Positions 54,961 through 64,000 of a DNA stretch of 64,000 nt are shown one piece after another. The stretch is from the NCBI RefSeq assembly GCF_018555685.1, contig NZ_JAFLWW010000002.1, positions 682,001 to 746,000 on the forward strand. The letters run 5' to 3'. The position numbers and the translations under genes are program-made. A model generated the notes under the pieces. It did not search any database, was not told the DNA's origin, and saw only the letters and a program-made list of their open reading frames with translations. The stretch comes from Aminobacter anthyllidis. GTDB lineage: Bacteria > Pseudomonadota > Alphaproteobacteria > Rhizobiales > Rhizobiaceae. Position 1 is the stretch's first letter, and every line of letters starts with the position of its first letter.

Positions 54961-55923
54961 TCAATAGGTGGTGCGGCGTTCCTCGCTCGGCGGCCGGCCG
55001 AATTGCAGCCGGTAGCTCTGCGCGAAATAGGAATGCGAAGTGAAGCCGGTGGCAATCGCCACGTCGAGGATCGGCATGTTGGTCTGGCGCAACAATTCCC
55101 GCGCCCGCTCAAGCCTCAGCCGCATGTAGTAGCGGCCGGGCGTGACTGTGAGATGGCGCAGGAACAGACGCTCGACCTGCCGGACGGACAGCCCGGCGGT
55201 CTTGGCGAGCTGTACCGCCGACAGCGGCTCGTCGAGATGGTCGGCCATCAGCTCGACGATGCGCTTCAGCTTGTCGGACTTGCCGGTGAGATCACGTTCG
55301 GGACCGACGCGCTGACGGTCGCCGGCCGACCGAATGCGCTCGTGCTGGAACTGGTTGGCGACCTCGTTGGCGAGGTTCGCGCCGAAGTCGCGCTTGATGA
55401 TTTCGAGCATCAGGTCGATCGAGGTGGTGACGCCGGCACAGGTGTAGCGCTTGCGGTCGATCTCAAAGACGTTGTTCGTGCACTCGATATCCGGAAACTT
55501 CTCCATGAAGCCGGCGCGGTTTTCCCAGTGGATGGTGCAGCGATAGCCGTCGAGCTGACCGGCTTCGGCCAACAGCTGGGAGCCGACCGAAAGCGCGCCC
55601 AAGGCAGCGCCGCGCCGCCCCCAGGAGCGGAGCGCGCCGAGCACCTTGCTCTTGCCGGGAAATTCGGTGGCGACGCCGACGCAGACGAACATGATGTCGA
55701 CCGCAGGCACGTCGGCGACCGAATAGTCAACCTTGAGCGGCAGCCCATTGGAGGCGATCACCGCCTCGCCGTCTGCCGATACCGTCGTCCAGCCATAGAC
55801 GTCGCGACCGAGCAGGCGGTTGGCCGACCGACAGGTGTCGATAGCGGCAACCAGCGAGAACATCGAGAACTTGTCGACCAGCAGGAAAGCGAACTGGCGG
55901 CCTTCGGGGTGGGGCTCTGACAT
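54961..55923 (-). CDS. GlxA-family transcriptional regulator (AraC type with DJ-1-like domain)
   Basis: A 320-residue regulator. The N-terminal DJ-1/PfpI-like fold (AFLLVDKFSMFSLVAAIDTCRSANRL, DIMFVCVGVATE, GALSVGSQLLAEAGQLDG) is followed by a C-terminal AraC domain (PLSAVQLAKTAGLSVRQVERLF, then VAIATGFTSHSYFAQSYRLQFG). In related bacteria such proteins control choline, glycine betaine or carnitine genes. ATG 55923 is chosen; the longer upstream frame overlaps folD antisense-like and is not homologous. Confidence 0.87.
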   Translation of the reverse strand: MSEPHPEGRQFAFLLVDKFSMFSLVAAIDTCRSANRLLGRDVYGWTTVSADGEAVIASNGLPLKVDYSVADVPAVDIMFVCVGVATEFPGKSKVLGALRSWGRRGAALGALSVGSQLLAEAGQLDGYRCTIHWENRAGFMEKFPDIECTNNVFEIDRKRYTCAGVTTSIDLMLEIIKRDFGANLANEVANQFQHERIRSAGDRQRVGPERDLTGKSDKLKRIVELMADHLDEPLSAVQLAKTAGLSVRQVERLFLRHLTVTPGRYYMRLRLERARELLRQTNMPILDVAIATGFTSHSYFAQSYRLQFGRPPSEERRTTY

Positions 55924-55994
55924 CGCGACCAAATCTACAGAACGGGCCGATTTGAGCAAGGAAGCGGCGCCGGTTTCAACAACGCCGCGGTCAT

Positions 55995-56891
55995 TCAAAA
56001 GCCTGGCTGTTCGAGGCCGGCGTGGCGATAGGCCGACACCAGCGTGTTGGCCATCAGCATGGCGATGGTCATTGGCCCGACGCCGCCGGGAACTGGCGTG
56101 ATGGCACCGGCGTTTTGCGCGGCCGAGGCGAACTCGACATCGCCGACCAGCCTGGACTTGCCCTCGCCTTTTTCGGGTGCCGAAATGCGATTGATACCGA
56201 CGTCGATGACGGTCGCACCTGGCTTGACCCAGTCGCCCTTCACCATTTCCGGCCGCCCGACCGCTGCCACAAGAATGTCGGCGGTCCGGCACAGCGCCGG
56301 CAGATCCTTGGTGCGGCTGTGGGCAATGGTGACGGTGGCGTTGGCGGCGAGCAGCAGATTGGCCATCGGCTTGCCGACGATGTTGGAACGGCCAACCACG
56401 ACGGCGTTGAGACCGGAAAGGTCCTTGCCGTGCTTGCGCTCGATCAGGAGCATCGAGCCAAACGGCGTGCATGGTACCAGCGCCGTGTCGAGTTCGCCGG
56501 TGGCGAGCTTGCCGACATTGATGAAGTGGAAGCCGTCGACATCCTTGTCGGGCGCGATCGTCTGGATGATCTTGCCCGCATCGATATGGCCGGGCAGCGG
56601 CAGCTGGACGAGAATGCCGTGGATCGCGCGGTCGGCATTGAGCGCTTCGACCAGCGCGACGAGATCGGCCTCGGGGGTATCAGCGGCAAGCGTGTGCTGG
56701 ACCGAATGGAAGCCGCATTCCTTGGCGGTGCGCGACTTGCTGGCAACATAGACCTGGCTCGCAGGATCTTCGCCAACGATGACCACGGCCAGTCCCGGCG
56801 TCACGCCATGCTCGGCAAGCTTGGCCGCCGATTTCTTGACGCCCTCGACGACCTCGGCTGCTACACTCTTTCCGTCAATGATCTCAGCCAT
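55995..56891 (-). CDS. folD: Bifunctional methylenetetrahydrofolate dehydrogenase/cyclohydrolase
   Basis: A 298-residue FolD enzyme interconverting 5,10-methylene-, methenyl- and 10-formyl-tetrahydrofolate with [25 protein letters not shown] includes the catalytic Tyr-Lys pair, GILVQLPLP and PDKDVDGFH are substrate loops and [16 protein letters not shown] is the NADP loop. It lies upstream of the GlxA-type gene on the same strand. Confidence 0.95.
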   Translation of the reverse strand: MAEIIDGKSVAAEVVEGVKKSAAKLAEHGVTPGLAVVIVGEDPASQVYVASKSRTAKECGFHSVQHTLAADTPEADLVALVEALNADRAIHGILVQLPLPGHIDAGKIIQTIAPDKDVDGFHFINVGKLATGELDTALVPCTPFGSMLLIERKHGKDLSGLNAVVVGRSNIVGKPMANLLLAANATVTIAHSRTKDLPALCRTADILVAAVGRPEMVKGDWVKPGATVIDVGINRISAPEKGEGKSRLVGDVEFASAAQNAGAITPVPGGVGPMTIAMLMANTLVSAYRHAGLEQPGF

Positions 56892-57002
56892 GGCTTACTC
56901 CGTCTGCGGCATGCTTCGGGCGGCATTGTCATCAAATTTTCGACCCGCAACCTCGCCATTGCGGCGTCCGGTGCCGTAAACTCGAAACCGCCTGGAAGAA
57001 TT

Positions 57003-59327
57003 TCAGAAGTAGCGGCGTGAGCGCCGCTCCCTGAGCTGGTTCAACTCCTTGCGAACCTCGCGCAGGCTTTCGCTGATCTCGTCGATCTGGCTCTGCGGCA
57101 CGGGCGAGTCGGCCTTAGGCGCCTGTGCCGGCGGCGAATAATAGTCCGGCGGTCGCTGCCGATAGGCCGGGCGATTCGGGTAAGGCGCGGCATGGTCCGG
57201 TTGCTGCGGCGGCTCGGAATAGCCGGGTTGCGGCTGCGGCGCATAGGATGGTGCGAAACCGCCTTGCGGCACCTGGTATCGTGGTTGCTGCTGCATGGGC
57301 TGCGGCTGCCACGACTGCGGCGGCTGCTGGGCATCCATGACTGGATTCGCGGCGGCAGGGCTTGCCGCCGACGGCATCACCGGGACCGTGTCGCCCCTTG
57401 GAGCAGGCGACTCACCGCGATTGTCCGGCTGGTTGTTAGCGGTTGCCTGTCCGCGGCGCGCATCGGGCTTCGCGCGACTGCGGCGCCTGGCAGTGTTGCG
57501 CAGGCTCTGCAGCGCCCCGCGCAAGGCGCCGATGCCGACGCCCGAGGCAAAACCGAGCAGCATGCCGCCCAGCGCAATCATCGCCCGCGACGGGCCCGTC
57601 GACTGCAGCGGTGGCGATGCCGGCGATATGATGGTCACATTACCCGAATTGATGTCCTTCTGCTCGCCAGTCTCGCGAGCCCTGAGCAGGAAGCCTTCGT
57701 AGACGGCGCGCTTGGCGGTGACGTCGCGCTCGAGTTCGCGCAGCGTCACCATTTCACCGCCCACATCGGCCTGGCGAACCTTGAGCTGGGCAAGGCGAGC
57801 TGCAAGCTCCTGCTCTGTCTGCACGGCGCGCTTGAGTTCGACCTGGATGGAACCCGCAACCCGGCGCAGTTCGTTTGCGATCCGTTCGCGTGCCCCGCTG
57901 AGCTGGGCCTCGACGGCGAGACGCTCCGGATGGCGCGGGCCAAGCCTGATGGCGGCCTTGTCCGCTTCCTGGGTGAGGGCCGCATACTGAGCGCGGAGTT
58001 CGGTGATCGCCGACGAGCCGATCGCTTCAGGCAAGGCGCCGGCCAGCACCGAATCGACGCCGAGATCGCGGGTCGATGCTGCGCGTGCATTGAGCTCGAG
58101 CGTGCGGGCGCGCGCGGCCGTCAACTGGTCGTTGACGCGCTGGATTTCATCGTCGGTGATCAGCCGCCCTTGCGGGTTGATAAGCTCGTTCTCGGCCTTG
58201 AAGGTCTCGACCTTGCGTTCAGCGGTTTCAACCGACTTGCGCAATTCATCGAGGCGGCCAGTGAGTTCATCGGTTGCGCGTCCGGCCGTGCCGGCCTGCA
58301 ACTCGCCGAAGGTCTGCATGAAGACCTGGGTCATCGTGTTGGCAATGAGCGCAGATTTTTCAGGATCTTGCGTTTTCGCCCCGATCGAGATGACAAAGGT
58401 GTTGACGTCCCTTTGGATGGTCAACGCCTCATAAAGGTGTTCCGCTGCCAGCGAGTGGCGCCGCCCGGGGTCATCGCTCGTGGCGTTGTTGTTGGCGGAG
58501 ATCAGCGAGCGAACGAACCCGCCGATGCTGAATCCGCCACCGGCCTTGCCGTTGAATTCCGGATCTTCGGCCAAGTTGAGCTTGTCGACGACCTTGACCA
58601 GAACCGAGCCGGAGGTCAGCACACGCACCTGGGTTTCGACCACCGCCAGCGTCGCGTCCGAAGGCAGATCGCCAACAGTCAGCTCCTTGTCGGAAAGCCT
58701 GAGATTGCGCGGATCGACGATCATCTCGGTCCACGCTTCGTACTTCTTGGGTGTCGACAGGGCGAGAGCGACGCCAAGAAGCGCGCCGGCGAGCGTCGTC
58801 GAGGTGATCAGGAGTTTCGAACGGGTGATACCGCCAATGACCGCCATCGGGTCGATCAGCGGCCGCCAGCGGACATCATCGTGATCATCAGGTTCGTCGG
58901 ACGCCGCAGCAGGCGCCGCGTACCGAGCCGGCGGCGTAGCCGCGGCCACGGGCTGGGCCATGGCTGCAACCGGCTCCGCCGGGGCGGATGAGCCGCGCGT
59001 TCTGTCGCGCCAGTTGCCGATCAGCGAAGACGAAGCCCGCGCCGCGTGGACATCTGGCGCAGCGTCTGCCGGCATTTCGTCAACCGGTTGCGCCTCTGGC
59101 CCGGATGGTTTTTCGGCCAGTTGCTCGCGCGCGGCGCGTTCGGCCTCGCGCCTGAAGCGCGCCATGCGATGGCGCGTCGCGGGGTCCTGGAGATCCGTCT
59201 GGTCGTCGTCTTCCGTTGACATCGACAGCAGCGACGAGCCTCGCGGTTTCGGAAGGGCATCGTCCCGGTCCAGCGCAAGCAACGAACGCTTGCGCCTCCA
59301 GTCCTCGCTGTTTCCAGATTCGGCCAT
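57003..59327 (-). CDS. Wzz/GumC-like polysaccharide co-polymerase (no kinase domain)
   Basis: A 774-residue inner-membrane protein. A disordered N-terminus (about 1-165) is followed by membrane segment 1 (LLITSTTLAGALLGVALALS), the Wzz N-terminal part (TPKKYEAWTEMIVDPR), a long coiled-coil periplasmic region, and membrane segment 2 (AMIALGGMLLGFASGVGIGALRG, preceded by the PASPP motif). The C-terminus is Pro/Gln-rich. No Walker box or tyrosine cluster is seen, so it sets chain length without the usual built-in BY-kinase. Start at 59327 has GGAAG upstream. Divergent from the flippase. Confidence 0.82.
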   Translation of the reverse strand: MAESGNSEDWRRKRSLLALDRDDALPKPRGSSLLSMSTEDDDQTDLQDPATRHRMARFRREAERAAREQLAEKPSGPEAQPVDEMPADAAPDVHAARASSSLIGNWRDRTRGSSAPAEPVAAMAQPVAAATPPARYAAPAAASDEPDDHDDVRWRPLIDPMAVIGGITRSKLLITSTTLAGALLGVALALSTPKKYEAWTEMIVDPRNLRLSDKELTVGDLPSDATLAVVETQVRVLTSGSVLVKVVDKLNLAEDPEFNGKAGGGFSIGGFVRSLISANNNATSDDPGRRHSLAAEHLYEALTIQRDVNTFVISIGAKTQDPEKSALIANTMTQVFMQTFGELQAGTAGRATDELTGRLDELRKSVETAERKVETFKAENELINPQGRLITDDEIQRVNDQLTAARARTLELNARAASTRDLGVDSVLAGALPEAIGSSAITELRAQYAALTQEADKAAIRLGPRHPERLAVEAQLSGARERIANELRRVAGSIQVELKRAVQTEQELAARLAQLKVRQADVGGEMVTLRELERDVTAKRAVYEGFLLRARETGEQKDINSGNVTIISPASPPLQSTGPSRAMIALGGMLLGFASGVGIGALRGALQSLRNTARRRSRAKPDARRGQATANNQPDNRGESPAPRGDTVPVMPSAASPAAANPVMDAQQPPQSWQPQPMQQQPRYQVPQGGFAPSYAPQPQPGYSEPPQQPDHAAPYPNRPAYRQRPPDYYSPPAQAPKADSPVPQSQIDEISESLREVRKELNQLRERRSRRYF

Positions 59328-59491
59328 GGTTCGGGCAACTTCCAAAAGTCTAGGCCGGATCACCTGTCCGGTCGTTAATCCACGCTAAACAGACATGGGT
59401 AACAAAACGTTAATTCCTGCCTTGCGGCAGTATATAGAGGTCCGTCGCAGAACGGCACATTAAGCTTTGAGTTTTATCGTTCAACTGGATC

Positions 59492-60787
59492 ATGACCAAG
59501 GCGAACGACATACCGCGCACGCCGTTGCGCCACCGGATCGGCAGTTTCGTCGTGCAGCGGCAGGCGATCCTGCGCGACTACTTCTCGGCGATCAGCGGCT
59601 CGATGGGGCGGCTGGTCTTTTCGCTGATCTATTTCATCGCGCTGGCAAATACGCTCTCGATTGCCGACTTCGGCCTGTTCGCCACCGCTTCCGCCGCGGG
59701 CGTCATGCTGTCGCGAACGCTGGCCTTCGGTTTCATCTCTGCGCTTTACCGCACGGCGACGATCCGGCCACGGCTGATCGGCAGCTACACCGCAGGCTTC
59801 CTGATGCTTGCCGCGCTGTCGCTTCCGGTGCTCGTCGCCGCCTCCGCGCTGACCTGGTTCCTGTTCTTTTCGACTGCGATGCCCGCCGCGGTCTTCGCCA
59901 CGGTCATCTTCGCCGAGGCGCTGTTGTGGCGGCCGGTCGAAGTGGCGATGATCGTCAACAATGGCCTCGGCCGCTTCGGCCGCGCGGCGGTTCTGGCGAT
60001 CCTGACCTCTGCGATCAAGGCCGCCGCCGCCGCGCTGTTCATCTTCTGGCCAAGCCATACGGTGGAAGCCTGGGCCGGGTTCTACATTGCCTTGAACCTC
60101 GTTTCCCTGACCCTGGCCTTCGGCGTCTTCTACCCGCGCCAACGGCTCAGGCTGACGCCTGAACTGTACTGGCGGCGGCTGTCGGACTCGATCTACGTCG
60201 CCGGCGCGGAGGTGCTGTTCTACCTGCAGATGGAGTTCGACAAGCTGCTGGTTCTGGCCATCGGCGGGCCGCATCTCGCCGGCATCTATGCCATCGTCAT
60301 GCGGTTGGTCGACCTCACAGCCATCCCGATCCGCACCTTCTCGATGATGCTGGTCCAGCGCATGATGCGCACGCCGCAGATGCTGGCCAGGCTGAAGGTC
60401 AAGGTCGGCATCGAGGCCGGGATTCTGATCGTCTCCACCTCGGCATTGCTGTTCCTCGCCGTGGTGCTGTATTTCTATCCCAACTTCCTCGGCCGCAACG
60501 TTTCCGAGGCCGCTCCCCTGGTCGGGCTCGCCTTGTTCGTGCCGGCCTTGCGAAATCTCGTCGAATATCATGCAGAGCTGCTGTTCGCGCGCGGCCAGAC
60601 GCTGATCCGCGCCGGCAACCTGGCCATGCTTGCGGCACTGAAGGCGGCACTGCTGTCGATGCTGCTGCTGCGGGTGGCCGACACCGAGACGCTGGTGTGG
60701 TTGCTGAACGGCCTGTTCGCGTTGCTCTACCTGGCCTCGGCAGCCGTGACCTATACGGCGCTGCGGCGACCGGCCAGGGCAATCTAG
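59492..60787 (+). CDS. Polysaccharide flippase-like membrane protein (Wzx/MATE fold)
   Basis: A 431-residue protein with about 12 predicted membrane segments, and no known nucleotide-binding motif. SMGRLVFSLIYFIALANTLSIADFGLFATA at the N-terminus is the pattern of Wzx/RfbX polysaccharide flippases, which move lipid-linked repeat units across the inner membrane. Neighbouring Wzz- and glycosyltransferase-like genes support this. Substrate unknown. Confidence 0.78.
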   Translation: MTKANDIPRTPLRHRIGSFVVQRQAILRDYFSAISGSMGRLVFSLIYFIALANTLSIADFGLFATASAAGVMLSRTLAFGFISALYRTATIRPRLIGSYTAGFLMLAALSLPVLVAASALTWFLFFSTAMPAAVFATVIFAEALLWRPVEVAMIVNNGLGRFGRAAVLAILTSAIKAAAAALFIFWPSHTVEAWAGFYIALNLVSLTLAFGVFYPRQRLRLTPELYWRRLSDSIYVAGAEVLFYLQMEFDKLLVLAIGGPHLAGIYAIVMRLVDLTAIPIRTFSMMLVQRMMRTPQMLARLKVKVGIEAGILIVSTSALLFLAVVLYFYPNFLGRNVSEAAPLVGLALFVPALRNLVEYHAELLFARGQTLIRAGNLAMLAALKAALLSMLLLRVADTETLVWLLNGLFALLYLASAAVTYTALRRPARAI

Positions 60788-60790
60788 GCC

Positions 60791-61666
60791 TCAGGCGACG
60801 ACAAGCCTGCGGATACGGCCAAGATCGGTGCCGATGAACGACTGCATGCCGATCGCCACCTGCTCGGGCGACATGGCAGCGACGAAGGCCTCGAACTGCG
60901 CGTCGGTGAGCGGCGTGCCGGTCCAGTGGACGCGGCAGAACTCTTCCGAACCGATATAGTGTCCGGCACCACCGGCGACCTCGTCGACGAAGCGGCCATA
61001 GATCATGCATTCGGAAAACTTGCGCCGCGCGCACACCGCCTCGACCCAATGCCGTCCGCTCACCTGTTCGATGCGGGCGAGCATGTCGCGCACCGACGAC
61101 CGGCGCCAGGCAATCAGCGTCGAGATATAGTCGTGCGGCGAAATTTCGGGAGCCGCAATGCCGAGCACGGCGGCGGCGTTGGCGGACCAGATGCGATGCT
61201 TGTCGTGGCCTGTTTTCAGCAAGGCGCCATCACGCCGGAACAGGCGCAGCTCGCCGTCCCGCCAGAACCGCGCGCAATCGAAAGGCCTGAGGAAAGCCAC
61301 GTCGGAATCGACATAGACCAGCGTTTCCTGCTCGACGCGCTCGGCGATGGCCATGCGCCGCAATTGCTGCACGTGCCAGCCGCGCAGTGGCGGGGCCTTG
61401 AAGCTCAGCCAGATGCGGCGCTTGAACAGGCTCGTCGGGTCGGGGATGTCGCGCAGCCAGGACGGCAACAGGTCGCGCTCGTCGATGACCGTGCGGCGCT
61501 TGCCTTCGAGCTGCCGAAACAGTGCCACGTCGCGGTGCTCGACCAGCAGATAGTGATGCGAGGCGCCGGTGACATGGCGGTCGACGGTCTCGCACAGCAG
61601 GCGGCAGCGCTCGAAATCGGCGGCGTAGCTCGCCGTGATCAGTGCCGCATCGGGGGCCGAAGACAT
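60791..61666 (-). CDS. DUF6492 family protein
   Basis: A 291-residue soluble protein. Pattern ALITASYAADFERCRLLCETVDRHV at the start and TLVYVDSDVAFLRPFD in the middle look like a glycosyltransferase-type fold (DxD in DSDVAF), and DUF6492 proteins occur in rhizobial polysaccharide clusters. The start at 61666 is chosen; it ends four bases after the flippase gene's stop on the opposite strand. It lies directly downstream of the WecG-type gene on the same strand. Exact role unknown. Confidence 0.72.
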   Translation of the reverse strand: MSSAPDAALITASYAADFERCRLLCETVDRHVTGASHHYLLVEHRDVALFRQLEGKRRTVIDERDLLPSWLRDIPDPTSLFKRRIWLSFKAPPLRGWHVQQLRRMAIAERVEQETLVYVDSDVAFLRPFDCARFWRDGELRLFRRDGALLKTGHDKHRIWSANAAAVLGIAAPEISPHDYISTLIAWRRSSVRDMLARIEQVSGRHWVEAVCARRKFSECMIYGRFVDEVAGGAGHYIGSEEFCRVHWTGTPLTDAQFEAFVAAMSPEQVAIGMQSFIGTDLGRIRRLVVA

Positions 61667-61677
61667 GGCCTTGGCGT

Positions 61678-62457
61678 TCAAGTGCGCTCTCCCCCGCCTG
61701 GCCCACCGAGCTTCTGGCGCAGCACGCGAAACAGAAACAGCGGGTTGCCGACGACATAGCGCCGCCACAGCCGGCCCGGCTCGATAAGCAGGCGGAACAG
61801 CCATTCGAGGCGAAGCCGGCGCATCCACGCTGGCGCGCGCGGCAGCGAGCCGCTGAGAAAATCAAGCAGCGCGCCGACGGCGATCGGCAACGTGCAATGC
61901 TCCGGGCGCATGTGCCGCGCGATCCACATTTCCTGGCGCGGCACGCCCATGGCGACGAGCAGGATGTCGGGGCGCAGGCTGCCGATGGCGGCGACGATCC
62001 CGGGCTCTTCCTGGGCCGTGAAGAACCCGTCGTGAACCACGACGATCTTGTGCTGCGGAGCAATCTGGCTCAGGCGCGCGGCTGCCCGCTCGGCATTGGC
62101 GCGCTTGGCGCCGAGCAGCGCAACGGTCAGCGGCTTGTCGCTCGCTTTCAGCAGGTCGGGCACGAAATCGGTGCCGTTGAGGTTGTCTGGAAAGGGCGCG
62201 CCATAAAGCCAGCGCGCGGCGATATCGACGCCGATGCCGTCGGCCAGGACCAGGAAATCGTTCAGTACCGCGGCAAAATCCTTGTCGGAACAAGCGACGT
62301 TGGCGTTGTGGGCATTGAGGAAGCTGACCTTGGTGAAGGTCCTTTTCCTGATCATCTGCGACAGCAGCGAGATCGCCTCGTCGCGCCGCAAGCTGGCAAC
62401 CCGGATGCCGAGAATGCTGCGGTAGGGTGCGGCCACTTTTGGAATCGTCATGCTCAC
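61678..62457 (-). CDS. WecG/TagA/CpsF family glycosyltransferase
   Basis: A 259-residue GT26 enzyme. VSFLNAHNANVACSDKDFAAVLNDFLVLADGIGVDIAARW is the diagnostic N-terminal block and LVAMGVPRQEMWIARH the catalytic/UDP-binding block. Members transfer N-acetylmannosamine or glucose to lipid-linked sugars. It starts at GTG 62457 (ATG 62451 also possible), overlapping the upstream glycosyltransferase stop by four bases, so translation is coupled. Confidence 0.88.
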   Translation of the reverse strand: MSMTIPKVAAPYRSILGIRVASLRRDEAISLLSQMIRKRTFTKVSFLNAHNANVACSDKDFAAVLNDFLVLADGIGVDIAARWLYGAPFPDNLNGTDFVPDLLKASDKPLTVALLGAKRANAERAAARLSQIAPQHKIVVVHDGFFTAQEEPGIVAAIGSLRPDILLVAMGVPRQEMWIARHMRPEHCTLPIAVGALLDFLSGSLPRAPAWMRRLRLEWLFRLLIEPGRLWRRYVVGNPLFLFRVLRQKLGGPGGGERT

Positions 62458-63629
62458 GCCGCCACCTCGTGTGCGCCTGCACCAAGCTTGGCGAGGCCGA
62501 GCGCCACCGCCACGTCGAGAGCGCCGATCTGCCGGCGATGAAAATCCGAACCGTCGACGTCAGCGATCTTCTGATCGACGGTTCGTTCAAGCGCCTCGGC
62601 AAAGGCTACGGGATCGTCGGTCATGGTGCAATTGGCTGGCTTGTAGGCAATGCCGCGCAGCGAATGCGCGGTTGCCACCGACGGCAGGCCCAGTTCGAAC
62701 GTCTCGATGGTCTTGAGCTGGACACCGCTACCCGATGTGCTGACGAGCGGGATGACGGCGGCACTTCGCACGAAGGCCTGGGCATCGGGCACGCGGCCGA
62801 CAAATTTGACGCCGGGATGGGGCGAGGACACGCCAGCCGGCACGCTACCCGCAATATGGATGCGGAAGTCACGGCGCAGATGCGGCACGACCTTGCCAAG
62901 GAACCAGTCGAGGCCGATGCGATTCGGCTCCCAGGTCCAGGTACCGATCAGCGCCGCGTCGCAGTCGATAACGCGCTTTCCCTGTACATTTGGGGGCTGC
63001 GAGCGGGTGACGAGCGGCAGCGCCACAGAACGCTTATCGGAGGCAACGCCCAACTCGGCGCGATCCTCTTCTGCGAGCGTGAAGACGAAACGTGCATTGC
63101 GGCACAAGCGCTTTTCGATGCCTTCGAGCAGTCTTGCCTCGCGGCGAAACAGCAGGCGCTGAAAGGCGCCATTTGCGGCGCGCGAGTTCTCGGCTGCCGA
63201 GCGGAACTCGACGTTATGCGCGACGAAGATCGAGGGGCGGTCCTGAAAGATGCCTTCGAACGCAGCGGCCATCTGTACCGAATTGAGGATGTAGCCGTCG
63301 AACGGACCCGCCGCCGCGATTGCCTGGCGCACCGTTTCATCCGACACGATACGCAGTTTGGCCGAGGCGAATGTCAGCCCGGACGCGACCGCGCTCGCCA
63401 GCCAGGCAAGCTTGCGCGGCAAGGGTGCCGCATCGGTGCGCACGTCGAGCGAGCCGAGCAGGATGGTGTTTTCGGGATCGGACGGCGGCTTGCCGGGCCA
63501 ACCGAAGCCAAGCACGGTCACGCGAACGCCGGCCCGGCGCAGCGCATCGATGATCGCCTGGTTGGCGATCTCGTAGCCCGAAGACAGTGCTCCGTCAGGC
63601 ACGATGGATGTGGCAAACAGCAGATGCAT
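62454..63629 (-). CDS. Group 1 (GT4-like) glycosyltransferase
   Basis: A 391-residue GT-B-fold glycosyltransferase. MHLLFATSIVPDGALSSGYE at the start, IFVAHNVEFRS in the first domain, and VIPLVSTSGSGVQLKTIETFELGLPSVAT, the typical E-x7-E nucleotide-sugar region, in the second. The start at 63629 has AGGAAC upstream. It is the first gene of a minus-strand run with the WecG-type and DUF6492 genes. Sugar donor unknown. Confidence 0.85.
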   Translation of the reverse strand: MHLLFATSIVPDGALSSGYEIANQAIIDALRRAGVRVTVLGFGWPGKPPSDPENTILLGSLDVRTDAAPLPRKLAWLASAVASGLTFASAKLRIVSDETVRQAIAAAGPFDGYILNSVQMAAAFEGIFQDRPSIFVAHNVEFRSAAENSRAANGAFQRLLFRREARLLEGIEKRLCRNARFVFTLAEEDRAELGVASDKRSVALPLVTRSQPPNVQGKRVIDCDAALIGTWTWEPNRIGLDWFLGKVVPHLRRDFRIHIAGSVPAGVSSPHPGVKFVGRVPDAQAFVRSAAVIPLVSTSGSGVQLKTIETFELGLPSVATAHSLRGIAYKPANCTMTDDPVAFAEALERTVDQKIADVDGSDFHRRQIGALDVAVALGLAKLGAGAHEVAA

Positions 63630-63796
63630 CACAACAAGTTCCTGCCTATGCCCTAACAAAGCGCGGTGAAGTCTTCATTAAGCAATTTCAGCCGCTTGTG
63701 GAACCTGCCCGACAAACCGCAGTTCGCTCATCGGTTGTTTAACTGACCGTTATCGCGCCCATGATAGCGAGAGGCATCGATAACCGGCGGCTTTTC

Positions 63797-64000
63797 ATGA
63801 ATGCTCTACCTCCGCTCAAGTCCGTGACCGTTGCCGGCACCTCGCCCGCACTGACGGTGGACGACGTCGAGGTGGTGGTCACCCTGCCAACCTTTCGCCG
63901 GCCCAAGCAATTGCTGGCAACGCTCGATTCGCTCGCCAGGCAAAAGACCGCGCGCAAGTTCGCCGTCATCGTCATGGAGAATGACGACGAGGGCAACGAG
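63797..64000 (+). CDS. Family 2 glycosyltransferase, N-terminal part (runs off the right edge)
   Basis: A partial frame of 68 codons open to the window end. VEVVVTLPTFRRPKQLLATLDSL is the GT2 nucleotide-sugar start motif, and FAVIVMENDDEGNE is the following strand with acidic residues. It is divergent from the group-1 glycosyltransferase and is probably part of the polysaccharide cluster continuing to the right. Confidence 0.82.
   Translation, partial: MNALPPLKSVTVAGTSPALTVDDVEVVVTLPTFRRPKQLLATLDSLARQKTARKFAVIVMENDDEGNE

Noticed and set aside
57192-58991. Long plus-strand open frame opposite the Wzz-like gene
   Set aside because: Shadow of a Pro/Gln-rich and coiled-coil coding region; no motif or ribosome site.

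Overview
This window looks like chromosomal DNA from an alphaproteobacterium of the order Hyphomicrobiales (Rhizobiales), most like Mesorhizobium or Aminobacter. The evidence is the high GC content, the close rhizobial character of the proteins (a LsrB/VtlR-type LysR regulator beside a DUF1127 gene, a PdhS-type cell-cycle kinase, a phasin, an Entner-Doudoroff zwf-pgl-edd set, a short-chain acyl-CoA regulator beside isocitrate lyase), a perfect Irr/ICE iron box, and a tRNA-His without the usual encoded G-1. I see no prophage, transposase, CRISPR array or rRNA. Genus assignment is inference from memory of protein families.

Layout. 1-2.7 kb: the tail of an AraC-type regulator, a VOC protein, a DoxX protein, then a DUF1127 gene divergent from a LysR regulator. 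2.75-8.6 kb: xseA, an AsmA-family protein, acetoacetyl-CoA synthetase, and a terminator-bounded stretch that may encode a small RNA. 8.6-11.75 kb: a ferric-iron ABC uptake pair (permease and binding protein, no ATPase in the window) with an Irr box upstream. 11.75-17.5 kb: a large PdhS-like multi-PAS histidine kinase, a phasin with a PhaR-like dyad, tRNA-His and two small lipoproteins. 17.6-21.7 kb: potFGHI putrescine importer. 21.9-26.4 kb: a DMT permease, a flavin reductase/MFS pair behind a SoxR-type promoter, and an S41-like membrane protein. 26.6-28.6 kb: an MHYT-GGDEF-EAL gene interrupted by a frameshift. 28.6-32 kb: an XRE/ScfR-type regulator divergent from aceA, with five TTTACA repeats between them.

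32.2-37.4 kb: a degenerate receiver protein, a HAD hydrolase, then a puuA-puuB-like putrescine degradation pair with a LuxR-type regulator. 37.6-45.8 kb: a miniature trimeric autotransporter, exported proteins, an OmpR/histidine kinase pair, a lipoprotein, a KAS III-like synthase, an SDR and a secreted mono-haem protein. 46-50.9 kb: zwf-pgl-edd followed by an AbrB/PIN toxin-antitoxin pair with a perfect palindrome. 50.9-57 kb: an MliC-like lysozyme inhibitor, an ABC-F ATPase, a von Willebrand A protein, a GlxA/AraC regulator and folD. 57-64 kb: a surface polysaccharide cluster (Wzz/GumC-like protein, Wzx-like flippase, DUF6492 protein, WecG/TagA-type and group-1 glycosyltransferases, and the start of a GT2 gene running off the right edge).

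Themes. Carbon flow (acetoacetyl-CoA synthetase, glyoxylate shunt, Entner-Doudoroff pathway, polyhydroxyalkanoate granules), polyamine uptake and degradation, iron and redox sensing, and surface polysaccharide. The most informative non-coding signals are the Irr box, the SoxR-type promoter, the TTTACA repeat cluster, the phasin dyad, the toxin-antitoxin palindrome and the candidate sRNA. No entirely new multi-gene system is evident; most genes belong to known families.
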